A DNA stretch of 64,000 bases from Chromohalobacter canadensis (GTDB lineage: Bacteria; Pseudomonadota; Gammaproteobacteria; Pseudomonadales; Halomonadaceae): the NCBI RefSeq assembly GCF_034479555.1, contig NZ_CP140151.1, positions 1,798,001 through 1,862,000 of the forward strand, in the 5' to 3' direction. Positions within the stretch are counted from its first letter, which is position 1. Every line of letters begins with the position of its first letter. The translations under genes were made by a program, and so were the position numbers. The notes beneath the pieces were generated by a model. It searched no databases. It had not been told where the DNA came from and saw only the letters and a program-made list of their open reading frames with translations. Below, piece after piece: positions 9,651-17,230 of the stretch.

Positions 9651-10268
9651 TTACGGGCGCACGGTGCGGGCGTCGCTGACGATGGCATCGAGAGGCACAT
9701 CCCAGCCCGCGATGGGCAATCGCTCGACGTACTGGCAGTCGTGGGCAAGGCCGATCAGGCACGGGTGCGGACGGCGTAGGCGTCGAAAGGCGAAGGTGCG
9801 GTCGTAGAAGCCGCCGCCCATGCCCAGTCGGTTGCCTTGAATATCGAAACCAACCAGCGGCATAAGCACCAGGTCCAGTGCCCAGGCCGGCAGACGCCGT
9901 GCGCGATGCGCGCCATGGCGCGTGCTCGGTTCCGAGATGGAAAAGCGATTGGTGCGCATGGGCGTCTTGGCGTGGTAATGCACGAACCACAGGCGATTGT
10001 CGGACAACGGACGCAGCACCGGGAGATAGACCCGGACGCCGCGGCGTCGGAACCATGCGATCAGCGGTGTCGGGTCGATCTCGCCGTCGTTGGGTAGATA
10101 GAGCGCAACGCGGCGCGCGCGTTTGACCTCTGGCAACTGGCGCAGGCGGCGGCATAGTGCATAGGCGGCCTGACGGCGCTGGGACGCGGAAAGTCGGCGT
10201 CGACGCCGGCGCAATTCGCGGCGTAGGCTGCGTCGGTCGGATAGTTCGAGAGGGGCTTCGTGCGTCAT
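9651..10268 (-). CDS. fau: 5-formyltetrahydrofolate cyclo-ligase
   Basis: A 205-residue enzyme (also called YgfA) that converts 5-formyl-THF to 5,10-methenyl-THF with ATP in the cytosol. The N-terminal arginine-rich helix with LRRELRRRRRRLS is typical. VALYLPNDGEIDPTPLI and the ATP/substrate loop LGMGGGFYDRTF identify the family. It starts 11 nt downstream of the 6S RNA 3' end, the same zapA-ssrS-ygfA order as in E. coli, where 6S RNA and YgfA are made from one precursor. YgfA has been linked to persister formation in E. coli. Confidence 0.93.
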   Translation of the reverse strand: MTHEAPLELSDRRSLRRELRRRRRRLSASQRRQAAYALCRRLRQLPEVKRARRVALYLPNDGEIDPTPLIAWFRRRGVRVYLPVLRPLSDNRLWFVHYHAKTPMRTNRFSISEPSTRHGAHRARRLPAWALDLVLMPLVGFDIQGNRLGMGGGFYDRTFAFRRLRRPHPCLIGLAHDCQYVERLPIAGWDVPLDAIVSDARTVRP

Positions 10269-10278
10269 GTTCGGTGAG

Positions 10279-10458
10279 GTTCCCCAAAGTGCCGCTGTCG
10301 TTCTGGCCCTGAACCTAAAGGTTCAAGGTGGGTGACCGCAGACGAGTCATCAGGCTTTCCGTCGCACGGACATGCACACAGACCCGTCTAGCATTTGGCC
10401 CCCTAGTAATGCGCATAGGCTCGAGGGACTATAACGACTGGCGAACACTTCAGGGAAC
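10279..10458 (-). ncRNA. ssrS: 6S RNA
   Basis: About 180 nt on the minus strand between zapA and fau, the conserved position in gammaproteobacteria. Read 5' to 3', it begins TTCCCTGAAGTGTTCGCC, then AGTCCCTCGAGCC. Near its 3' end it has CACCTTGAACC, a GGTTCAGGG-type hairpin and a closing GCGGCACTTTGGGGAACC. These match the 5' and 3' closing-stem parts of E. coli 6S RNA as I remember it. 6S RNA mimics an open promoter and sequesters sigma70 RNA polymerase in stationary phase. The ends are estimated from that alignment and from the -10 element upstream, and may be off by a few nt. Confidence 0.9.
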
Positions 10459-10463
10459 GCCCC

Positions 10464-10480
10464 TATCCTAGCAGAGACTG
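10464..10480 (-). promoter_or_regulatory. Probable ssrS -10 element
   Basis: On the minus strand TAGGAT (complement of 10465-10470) lies about 7 nt upstream of the predicted 6S RNA 5' end. Further upstream, TCGTATAGAGCC (10508-10519) and TTGTATAGAGCC (10559-10570) repeat, and may mark additional promoters of the 6S precursor. Confidence 0.4.
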
Positions 10481-10612
10481 GGGCGCGGCCAAAGCATCAG
10501 GCACTTTTCGTATAGAGCCTTCCCGCGTATAGCCTCTTGTCTCGTATCGCACCGTTTCTTGTATAGAGCCCTGGCGTAACGAACCTAAGTGCTTGTCGGG
10601 CAAGGCCGAACG

Positions 10613-10930
10613 TCAGCTTGAAGGTTTGTCATCGGCGACGGGCGCATCGGCCAGGGCTTGTTCCAGACGCTCGCTAAGGCGCGACAGACTGGACTCGCTT
10701 TCGCGCTGGGTGTCGAGCGCTTCGAGGAGTTCATGAGTGATATTCAGCGCCGCCATGATGGCGATCTTCTCGGCGCCCTGCACCTTGCCCTGGGAATGGA
10801 TGCCGTTCATGGCGCGATCCAGATAGCGCGCCGCGCGCTTTAACTCGTCTTCCTGGTCGGGCGGGCAAGCGATCACGTAGGGGCGTCCCAGCAACGTGAT
10901 CTCGGTCGTCTGCCGCGAGGCGTCGTTCAT
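10613..10930 (-). CDS. zapA: Cell division protein ZapA
   Basis: A 105-residue cytosolic protein that crosslinks FtsZ filaments at midcell. It starts TTEITLLGRPYVIACPPDQEDE, followed by LKRAARYLDRAM and a C-terminal coiled coil (ALNITHELLEALDTQRESE...). That is the standard ZapA layout of a small N-terminal domain and a long dimer helix. The ATG at 10930 was chosen because upstream in-frame sequence has no family similarity. It is followed on the same strand by 6S RNA and fau and diverges from ygfB. Confidence 0.93.
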   Translation of the reverse strand: MNDASRQTTEITLLGRPYVIACPPDQEDELKRAARYLDRAMNGIHSQGKVQGAEKIAIMAALNITHELLEALDTQRESESSLSRLSERLEQALADAPVADDKPSS

Positions 10931-11141
10931 GGATCGCTCCAGAGCGGGCCAAGGTCGGGCCCGATGCGGTAAGATGGAACCAAGTTTCCGCGTCATGCGC
11001 GGTGGAGGGAACAGCCTCGACGACCATGGCATCCTGCCCGTCGCGAGCCTACGTTCGCCGCCATGTAAGCCATTGATCACTATAAAGAGCCGCCCGGTCG
11101 CGGTCAACGCGGCCCGGTGGCCTGCAGCACAGGACCGCATC

Positions 11142-11747
11142 ATGTCCCTAATCGACGAACAACTCGATTTTTCACGTGTCGCCGACACCTTTCTCGCCCA
11201 CGGCAGCATGCAGTCACCGGCGTTTCTCGACGGTCGCTTGTGCGCACGCTTGGCGTTGGCCGACATCAGCGCCGATACCTGGCTCGAGGAAGTCTGCGCG
11301 ACCCTGGGTGTCGACCAACCCAATAGCCGTGAAGACGGCGAAGTCCTGCTCGCCTGGCGGCGGCAGGCGTTGGACGCCCTGGCCGCGCCAGAGCTCAACT
11401 TCGAGCCGCTGCTGCCCGATGACCTGTTCTCTCTCGCCGAGCGCGCGCACGGCCTACAGGAATGGACTCAGGGCTTTCTGGAAGCCATCGTCGAGGCCGG
11501 CGGCCAGAGTGACGACTGGTCGGCGGCTTTGCGCGAAGTGCTCGAAGACCTTGGCTCGCTCGTCAACCTGGAGATCGAGCTCGAGGACAACGCCGAGAAC
11601 GAGAACGACCTTTTCGCCTTGACCGAGCATGCGCGCATGGCCGCCATGATGCTCTATACCGAGCAGCACCCCGGCCAGCCCCAGGTCGAGCGCGTCGAGA
11701 ATCCCGAGGGCGACGACGCCACCACACCGCCGTCACAGGCACACTGA
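11142..11747 (+). CDS. ygfB: UPF0149/YgfB family protein
   Basis: A 201-residue acidic, mostly helical cytosolic protein of the YecA/YgfB family. GLCARLALAD-like (RLCARLALADIS), EWTQGFLEAI and ALREVLEDLGSLV are the family landmarks, and the C-terminus is unstructured and Glu/Pro-rich. AGGA precedes the ATG at 11142. It heads the ygfB-pepP-ubiH-ubiI run. In Pseudomonas aeruginosa YgfB influences ampDh3 expression and beta-lactam resistance; whether that holds here is unknown. Confidence 0.88.
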   Translation: MSLIDEQLDFSRVADTFLAHGSMQSPAFLDGRLCARLALADISADTWLEEVCATLGVDQPNSREDGEVLLAWRRQALDALAAPELNFEPLLPDDLFSLAERAHGLQEWTQGFLEAIVEAGGQSDDWSAALREVLEDLGSLVNLEIELEDNAENENDLFALTEHARMAAMMLYTEQHPGQPQVERVENPEGDDATTPPSQAH

Positions 11748-11811
11748 TCAATCTCTTGGCCGGGCTTGTCCCGGCCTCTCTCCCACATCTCCCGCCATCC
11801 GAGGAGCGCCC

Positions 11812-13149
11812 ATGCCTCGCACTGCCCTGCCGCGTCCGGCGGCGATTTCTTCTGATGAATACCGTGCCCGCCGCCAGGTGTTGATGGCGGCCTTGCCCGC
11901 GCATAGTGCCGTATTGATCTCGGCGGCCTCGCTAGTGACGCGCAACCGCGACAGCGAATACGCCTTTCGCCAGGACAGCGACTTCCACTACCTGAGCGGT
12001 TTTCCCGAGCCGGATGCTCTGCTGGTGCTGTTGCCCGGTCGCGATGCCGGCGAAGCCGTACTGTTCTGCCAAGAGAAGGATCCTTCCCAGGAAGTCTGGA
12101 CCGGGATGCGCATTGGCGCCGAGGCCGCCGTAACGGATTACGGCGTCGATGAAGCCTACGAGAACGACACCCGAGATGCCCTGCTGCCCGAGCTACTCGA
12201 GGGCCGTGAAACACTGTACCTGCCCCTCGATAATGGCGAGATGCTGGCCCTGGTCGAGTCACTGCGTTCCGAACTGGCGCCCCAGGCCCGGCGCGGCGAA
12301 CGTACACCGCGTGCCTTCGCCGATATTGTGCCGCTGATCCACGCACAACGCCTGATCAAGAGCGAGGCGGAACTTGGCCTGATGCGCCACGCCGCACGTA
12401 TCTCGGCGCAGGCGCACCGCCGGGCCATGCAAAACGTGTGTCCGGGGCTTTTTGAGTACCAGCTACAAGCAGAGCTCGAGCACGAGTTCGTCTGGCACGG
12501 CGCTCGCGAACCGGCTTATGCCACGATTGTCGGGGGCGGCGAAAACGCTTGTGTGCTGCACTATATCGAGAACAGTGCTGCGCTTCGCGACGGCGACCTG
12601 GTGTTGATCGACGCCGGTGGCGAGTTCGAACTTTATGCCGGCGACATTACGCGCACCTTCCCGGTCAACGGCCGTTACACGCCAGCGCAGCGTGAGCTCT
12701 ACGAGGTCGTCCTCAAGGCGCAATGCCGCGCGGTGGCTGCCGTCGCACCGGGTACGACCTTGAGCGCGATTCACGATGGCGTAGTGCGCGACCTGACCGC
12801 TGGCCTCATTCGCCTGGGGCTGCTCGAAGGCCCGCTTGAGGCACGTATCGATGATCACGGATACCGGCGTTTCTTCCTGCACGCGACGTCGCACTGGCTG
12901 GGGCTCGACGTGCACGACGTCGGCACCTATCGGCTGGACGGCGAGCCGCGTGTGCTGACGCCGGGCATGGTGCTGACCGTCGAACCGGGGCTCTATATCC
13001 CCAACGCCGAGGACATTCCCGAGGCGTATCGCGGCATCGGCATTCGTATCGAAGACGATGTCGCGGTGACCGCCACAGGGCACGAGGTGTTAACGGCAGA
13101 CGTGCCCAAGGAAGTGGCGGAAATTGAGGCACTCATGCATGATCGGTGA
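11812..13149 (+). CDS. pepP: Xaa-Pro aminopeptidase P
   Basis: A 445-residue M24B metallopeptidase that removes N-terminal residues preceding proline. The creatinase-like N-domain spans about 1-175. The pita-bread C-domain carries the dinuclear metal ligands: two Asp in LIDAGGEFELYAGDITRTFP, His in SHWLGLDVHDVG, Glu in LTVEPGLYI and Glu in GIRIEDDVAVT. The length matches E. coli PepP. GAGGAG precedes the ATG. It sits 64 bp after ygfB in the conserved cluster with the ubiquinone hydroxylase genes. Confidence 0.96.
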   Translation: MPRTALPRPAAISSDEYRARRQVLMAALPAHSAVLISAASLVTRNRDSEYAFRQDSDFHYLSGFPEPDALLVLLPGRDAGEAVLFCQEKDPSQEVWTGMRIGAEAAVTDYGVDEAYENDTRDALLPELLEGRETLYLPLDNGEMLALVESLRSELAPQARRGERTPRAFADIVPLIHAQRLIKSEAELGLMRHAARISAQAHRRAMQNVCPGLFEYQLQAELEHEFVWHGAREPAYATIVGGGENACVLHYIENSAALRDGDLVLIDAGGEFELYAGDITRTFPVNGRYTPAQRELYEVVLKAQCRAVAAVAPGTTLSAIHDGVVRDLTAGLIRLGLLEGPLEARIDDHGYRRFFLHATSHWLGLDVHDVGTYRLDGEPRVLTPGMVLTVEPGLYIPNAEDIPEAYRGIGIRIEDDVAVTATGHEVLTADVPKEVAEIEALMHDR

Positions 13150-13174
13150 TCACTTTTTGAGCGCATGGGATTTG

Positions 13175-13203
13175 TTTACGTAATTACGTTATGAATACGT
13201 AAA
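13175..13203. promoter_or_regulatory. AT-rich dyad upstream of ubiH
   Basis: TTTACGT at 13175-13181 and ACGTAAA at 13197-13203 are inverted copies, and CGTAATTACG at 13179-13188 is itself a perfect 10-bp palindrome. The site lies in the 190-bp pepP-ubiH gap, so it may be an operator for a separate ubiH promoter. No regulator is identified. Confidence 0.35.
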
Positions 13204-13340
13204 GTCGGCTTGCCGTGGTAGGAAAGCCCCTATGGGTAAGCTCCCGCACGACTGCCGTCCATGCACTTAACGTGGTACAAAACAGCGTGTCTCGCCATCG
13301 CTTATGGCAAGACCTTCGAAGCCGACAGGGAGAGTTTTCG

Positions 13341-14543
13341 ATGCCGTCTAACCGGGTCGATATCGCCATCGTGGGAGGTGGCTTGGTCGGCGCCAGCCTG
13401 GCATGTGCCTTGGCGCCGCTGATCGAGCGTCACGGGCTGCGCGTGGCGGTGATCGAGGCAGCGCCGCTGAACGCGACGCAGCCTACGACGTATCAGCCCA
13501 GCTTCGATGCCCGCGCCAGCGCCATCGCGCAAGGCTCGCGCCGGCATTTCGAGCGGCTCGGGGTATGGGCGTCAATGGCCGAGCGCGCCACGCCGATTCG
13601 CCAGATCCACGTCAGCGAACGCGGGCGTTTCGGGGCGACGCGGCTGACAGCGGACGAGTTCCACCTCGACGCCCTGGGCTACGTGATCCCCAACGCCTGG
13701 ATGGGGCGTGTTCTGCATGCGGGCCTGGAATCGTTACCGTTGACCTGGCACTGCCCGGCGCGCGTCGACGACATCGCGCCCATCGCCGACGGCCACCGGC
13801 TGACGCTCAGCGACGGCGCCTGTCTTGAGGCCGGCTTGACGGTACTTGCCGATGGCGGCCGCTCGGGACTCAAGGAGCGTCTGGGCATTGATAGTCAAGC
13901 GCAGTCCTATGAACAGCATGCCTTGATCGCTAATGTCGAAATCGGACGTGACCACGCTGGCGTGGCCTATGAGCGTTTCTCGAGCCAGGGCCCGATGGCA
14001 CTGCTGCCTTTGGCCGGACGCCGCATGGCGCTGGTTTGGACCCACGCCAAGGCGCCACGCGAGGAAACCCTAGGCTGGAGCGACGCCGAATGCCTGAGAC
14101 GTTTGCAAAACGCCTTCGGCGACCGCCTGGGACGCTTTCGGCGCATCGGGCATCGTGACGCCTATCCGTTGTCGCTGATCACCGCCAACGAACCGGTGCG
14201 CCCGCATCTGGCGATCATGGGCAACGCGGCCCACTCGTTGCATCCGGTCGCCGGGCAAGGCTTCAATCTTGCCTTGCGCGGCGTCATGGATTTGGTCACG
14301 TCGCTGGAAGCCGGTCTGGCGCGTGGCCAGGCTATCGGTGGCGCGAGCCTGCTGGGCGACTTCGAGGCCCGCCGCGCCGCCGACCGGCGTAACGTCATCC
14401 GCTTCAGCGATGGCTTGATTCGCCTGTTCGGCATCGAGCATGCCGCGTTTTCCCACCTACGCGCCGCGGGCCTGGTGGGGCTCAATATCGTGAGCCCGTT
14501 GCGACGCACCCTGGCGCGCCGCGCCATGGGGTTGGAGCGATGA
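13341..14543 (+). CDS. ubiH: 2-octaprenyl-6-methoxyphenol hydroxylase (ubiquinone C4 hydroxylase)
   Basis: A 400-residue class A flavin monooxygenase of aerobic ubiquinone synthesis. The N-terminal Rossmann motif is IAIVGGGLVGASLACALA. The second FAD contact is DGGRSGLKERLGI, and the FAD ribityl motif appears as GNAAHSLHPVAGQGFNLALR (the usual GD is GN here). The ATG at 13341 was chosen because homology starts at VDIAIVGGG; upstream in-frame sequence is not conserved-looking. Its stop overlaps the next gene's ATG (ATGA). UbiH and UbiI hydroxylate different ring carbons in the same pathway. Confidence 0.9.
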   Translation: MPSNRVDIAIVGGGLVGASLACALAPLIERHGLRVAVIEAAPLNATQPTTYQPSFDARASAIAQGSRRHFERLGVWASMAERATPIRQIHVSERGRFGATRLTADEFHLDALGYVIPNAWMGRVLHAGLESLPLTWHCPARVDDIAPIADGHRLTLSDGACLEAGLTVLADGGRSGLKERLGIDSQAQSYEQHALIANVEIGRDHAGVAYERFSSQGPMALLPLAGRRMALVWTHAKAPREETLGWSDAECLRRLQNAFGDRLGRFRRIGHRDAYPLSLITANEPVRPHLAIMGNAAHSLHPVAGQGFNLALRGVMDLVTSLEAGLARGQAIGGASLLGDFEARRAADRRNVIRFSDGLIRLFGIEHAAFSHLRAAGLVGLNIVSPLRRTLARRAMGLER

Positions 14544-15796
14544 CGGCCGACGAGGAAACGAACATGAAAGAGACGACACACGACGAGGTGATCGTCGTCG
14601 GCGGCGGCATGGTCGGTGCCGCGCTGGCGGCGCTGCTCGGCGAGGCCGGCCTCTCGGTGACGGTACTCGACGCCCGTCCGGCGCCGCTGGCTAGCGACGA
14701 TGTCGGTTGCGGCCTGCCCGCCCCCCGGGTCAGCGCCTTGACGCCGGTATCGCAACGTTTGTTGACGCATCTCGGTGCCTGGCCGTGGATGGTCGAGCGG
14801 CGCGTCTCGCCCTATCAGGGCATGCGCGTCTGGGACGGCGAAGGCAACGGCGAAATCGCCTTCGAGGCGGCGGATATCGGGCTGCGCGAGCTGGGCCATA
14901 TCGTCGAGAACGACGTCGTCCTGGCGGGGCTCGAAGCACGCCTTGCCGCCCTGCCGAGCGTGACCCAGCGTTTCGGCGCGCGAGTGTCGGGGATCGAGCG
15001 CGAAGGCGAAGCGCAAACCTTGATCCTCGACGATGGCAGCCGCTGGACGGCGCCGCTGGTGGTTGCCGCCGATGGCGCACGCTCCCCGCTTCGACGCCTG
15101 GCGGGCATCGAGGTACGCGAGCACGACACCGGCCATGTGGCGCTGGTCACCACGCTGCGCTGCGAGCATGGCCATGGCGGCGTGGCGCGTCAGGTCTTCC
15201 TGCCAGACGGGCCGTTGGCTTTTCTGCCCCTGCGGGTCGACGCAGACGACCACCATTGCTCGATCGTCTGGTCGACACGCCCTGAGCACGCCGAGCGGCT
15301 GCTGGCGCTGGACCCCGCGGCATTCGCCGAGGCCCTGAACGCCGCCATGGAAGGCCGGCTAGGTAAGATCGATGTGCTCGACGAGGTACACCACTTCCCG
15401 CTGACTCAGCGTCACGCTCGCGAATATAGCGCACCGGGCCTGGCCCTGATCGGCGACGCCGCACACAGCATTCACCCGCTGGCCGGCCAGGGCGTCAATC
15501 TGGGCTTCCTGGACGCGGCGGTACTGGCGGAAGAACTCATTCACGCACGCCAACGCGGCGTAGCGCTCGGCGACGCCCGCACCCTGGCGCGTTACGCCCG
15601 TCGTCGGCGTGGCGACAACACCGCCATGTTGGCGCTAATGGACGGCTTCCGCCTGCTGTTCGGCACCCAACACCCCGCATTACGATTGATACGTAACGTC
15701 GGGCTCTCCAGTACAGACAAGCTCATGCCCCTCAAGCGCATCATGATTCGCCAAGCTGCCGGCGAACGCGGCGAGCTGCCCGCCGTGTGCCGCTAG
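14540..15796 (+). CDS. ubiI: Ubiquinone biosynthesis flavin hydroxylase (UbiI/VisC type)
   Basis: A 418-residue paralogue of UbiH with VIVVGGGMVGAALAALL, a central ADGARSPLRRLAGI and the FAD motif GDAAHSIHPLAGQGVNLGFLD. The order pepP-ubiH-ubiI is that of E. coli, where UbiI hydroxylates C5 of the ring. The start ATG at 14540 lies in the ATGA overlap with ubiH; a downstream ATG at 14564 (MKETTHDEV) is possible. UbiF/UbiM-type substrate specificity cannot be excluded from sequence alone. Confidence 0.85.
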   Translation: MTADEETNMKETTHDEVIVVGGGMVGAALAALLGEAGLSVTVLDARPAPLASDDVGCGLPAPRVSALTPVSQRLLTHLGAWPWMVERRVSPYQGMRVWDGEGNGEIAFEAADIGLRELGHIVENDVVLAGLEARLAALPSVTQRFGARVSGIEREGEAQTLILDDGSRWTAPLVVAADGARSPLRRLAGIEVREHDTGHVALVTTLRCEHGHGGVARQVFLPDGPLAFLPLRVDADDHHCSIVWSTRPEHAERLLALDPAAFAEALNAAMEGRLGKIDVLDEVHHFPLTQRHAREYSAPGLALIGDAAHSIHPLAGQGVNLGFLDAAVLAEELIHARQRGVALGDARTLARYARRRRGDNTAMLALMDGFRLLFGTQHPALRLIRNVGLSSTDKLMPLKRIMIRQAAGERGELPAVCR

Positions 15797-15893
15797 GCAC
15801 GATCTGATCGGTCCTACCGGGCCGATCCGCCATGTGCACCCAGGCTTTGTGCTTCTAGACTGATATGTGACATTCGCTTTGGGAGTTCTCTGC

Positions 15894-16382
15894 ATGCGAC
15901 TCGACGGTTCCTGCCATTGCGGCGCAGTGCGTTTCAGTGTCGATTCCCCGCACCCCTATCCCTATCAGCGCTGTTACTGCTCCATCTGCCGCAAGACCGC
16001 TGGCGGTGGTGGCTACGCTATCAACTTGAGTGGTCGCGCCGAGACGCTCGACGTGCAGGGGCGTGAGCACATCAACGTCTACCGCGCTGTCATCGATGGT
16101 GAAACCAGCACCGGCGAACGCCGCTTCTGCCGACACTGCGCCAGCGCGCTGTGGGTCTTCGATCCTCAATGGCCGAGTCTGGTGCATCCGTTTGCCTCTG
16201 CCATCGACACGCCCCTGCCCATTCCGCCCGAGCGCGTCCACTTGATGCTCGATAGCAAAGCTAACTGGGTGGAGGTCGACGCCCGGGAAAACGACCAATG
16301 CTTTGCCGTGTATCCGCAAGAAAGCCTTGCCGAATGGCACCAACGGTTGGGGTTGGAAGAGGATAGCGAGCCCCCCACTTAG
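15894..16382 (+). CDS. GFA-family (glutathione-dependent formaldehyde-activating enzyme-like) zinc protein
   Basis: A 162-residue protein with the GFA/DUF636 zinc ligands in order: CHCGAVRF near residue 8, CYCSICRKTAG near residue 28 and CRHCASALW near residue 82. Members share a beta-rich fold with structural and catalytic zinc sites. The namesake joins glutathione to formaldehyde, but most family members have no known substrate. The ATG at 15894 was chosen because MRLDGSCHCG is the usual opening. It may be followed by the macrodomain gene in one transcript. Confidence 0.83.
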   Translation: MRLDGSCHCGAVRFSVDSPHPYPYQRCYCSICRKTAGGGGYAINLSGRAETLDVQGREHINVYRAVIDGETSTGERRFCRHCASALWVFDPQWPSLVHPFASAIDTPLPIPPERVHLMLDSKANWVEVDARENDQCFAVYPQESLAEWHQRLGLEEDSEPPT

Positions 16383-16414
16383 ACAACGGATCAGATACCC
16401 ATGGAGGTGAGTTC

Positions 16415-16951
16415 ATGACGAAACGAAATCTTCAGGGCGTCACACTCGAGTGCGTGCAGGGGGATATTGCGCGCCAGCCGGATATGGACGCCATCGTGAA
16501 CGCGGCCAATGCGGAGTTGCGGATTGGCGGCGGCGTGGCGGGTGCGATTCATCGGGGCGCCGGGCCGGAACTGGAGCGGGAATGCCAGCCGCTGGCGCCT
16601 ATTCAGCCGGGGCAAGCGGTGATCACCGGCGCTCATAACTTACCCAATCGCTCGGTGGTGCATTGCCTGGGCCCGGTGTACGGAGTGGACGCGCCCGCCG
16701 AGCCACTGCTGGCGGCCTGTTACCGCAATGCGCTAGAACTGGCCGAGCAAAACGAGCTCAGCTCCATCGCCTTCCCGGCGATCTCCACCGGTGCCTTCGG
16801 GTATCCGCTGGAAGCAGCGACGCAGGTAGCGTTCAAGACGGTGCTTGAGATGCTGCCCCAGTTATCCTCGGTCAAGCATATCCGCTTCGTGTTGTTCCAG
16901 GAGGCGGACGCCCGAGTCCATGAAGAGATCCTCGAGCGCTTGCTCGATTGA
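16415..16951 (+). CDS. Macrodomain protein (ADP-ribose/O-acetyl-ADP-ribose hydrolase-like)
   Basis: A 178-residue single macrodomain. DAIVNAANAELRIGGGVAGAIHRGAG is the ADP-ribose site (NAAN plus the GGGVAGAIHR loop; only key residues meant), VVHCLGPVYG follows, and IAFPAISTGAFGYPLEAA is the second phosphate-binding loop. Such enzymes remove acetyl or ADP-ribosyl groups from small molecules or proteins in the cytosol. GGAGGTGA precedes the ATG. The gene order GFA-macrodomain is not one I recognise as a system. Confidence 0.88.
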   Translation: MTKRNLQGVTLECVQGDIARQPDMDAIVNAANAELRIGGGVAGAIHRGAGPELERECQPLAPIQPGQAVITGAHNLPNRSVVHCLGPVYGVDAPAEPLLAACYRNALELAEQNELSSIAFPAISTGAFGYPLEAATQVAFKTVLEMLPQLSSVKHIRFVLFQEADARVHEEILERLLD

Positions 16952-17033
16952 AAAGAACCATTAATTGAGACCCTGCCATTTTCGGGCGCCGGACGGTCCC
17001 GCTTTCGGTGCCCCTGCCTTTCTCTCTCCGACC

Positions 17034-17079
17034 ACCCCAAGACACACCCGCTTGAACCTGGGTCATGGCGGGCAATTCG
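17034..17079 (+). repeat. Copy 1 of a 46-bp repeat flanking the chemoreceptor gene
   Basis: AAGACACACCCGCTTGAA and ATGGCGGGCAATTCG are shared exactly with copy 2 at 19087-19132, in the same order, with a slightly diverged middle. Copy 2 contains a good promoter for ycaO. Here the matching -10 is altered and one base is missing, so this copy is probably not an active promoter. Confidence 0.7.
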
Positions 17080-17124
17080 TCTTTGGTAGCTGCCGCTTCC
17101 CCAGGAATCGGTGGTGTTTTTCTA

Positions 17125-17159
17125 TACATAATTTACATTATGTACAATGTTTGTATAAG
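17125..17159 (+). promoter_or_regulatory. Promoter and overlapping palindrome of the chemoreceptor gene
   Basis: TACATAAT (17125-17132) and ATTATGTA (17137-17144) form an 8-4-8 palindrome. The sequence TTTACA (17132-17137) at its centre fits a -35 element 16 bp before TATAAG (17154-17159). A regulator bound to the palindrome would cover the -35. This is inferred from sequence only. Confidence 0.5.
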
Positions 17160-17230
17160 GCAAGAGCTGCCGGGCGCTAGGCGTTCTCGGTGCATATGCC
17201 TCCTTGGAATCGCAAGAAAGGAATAATATT

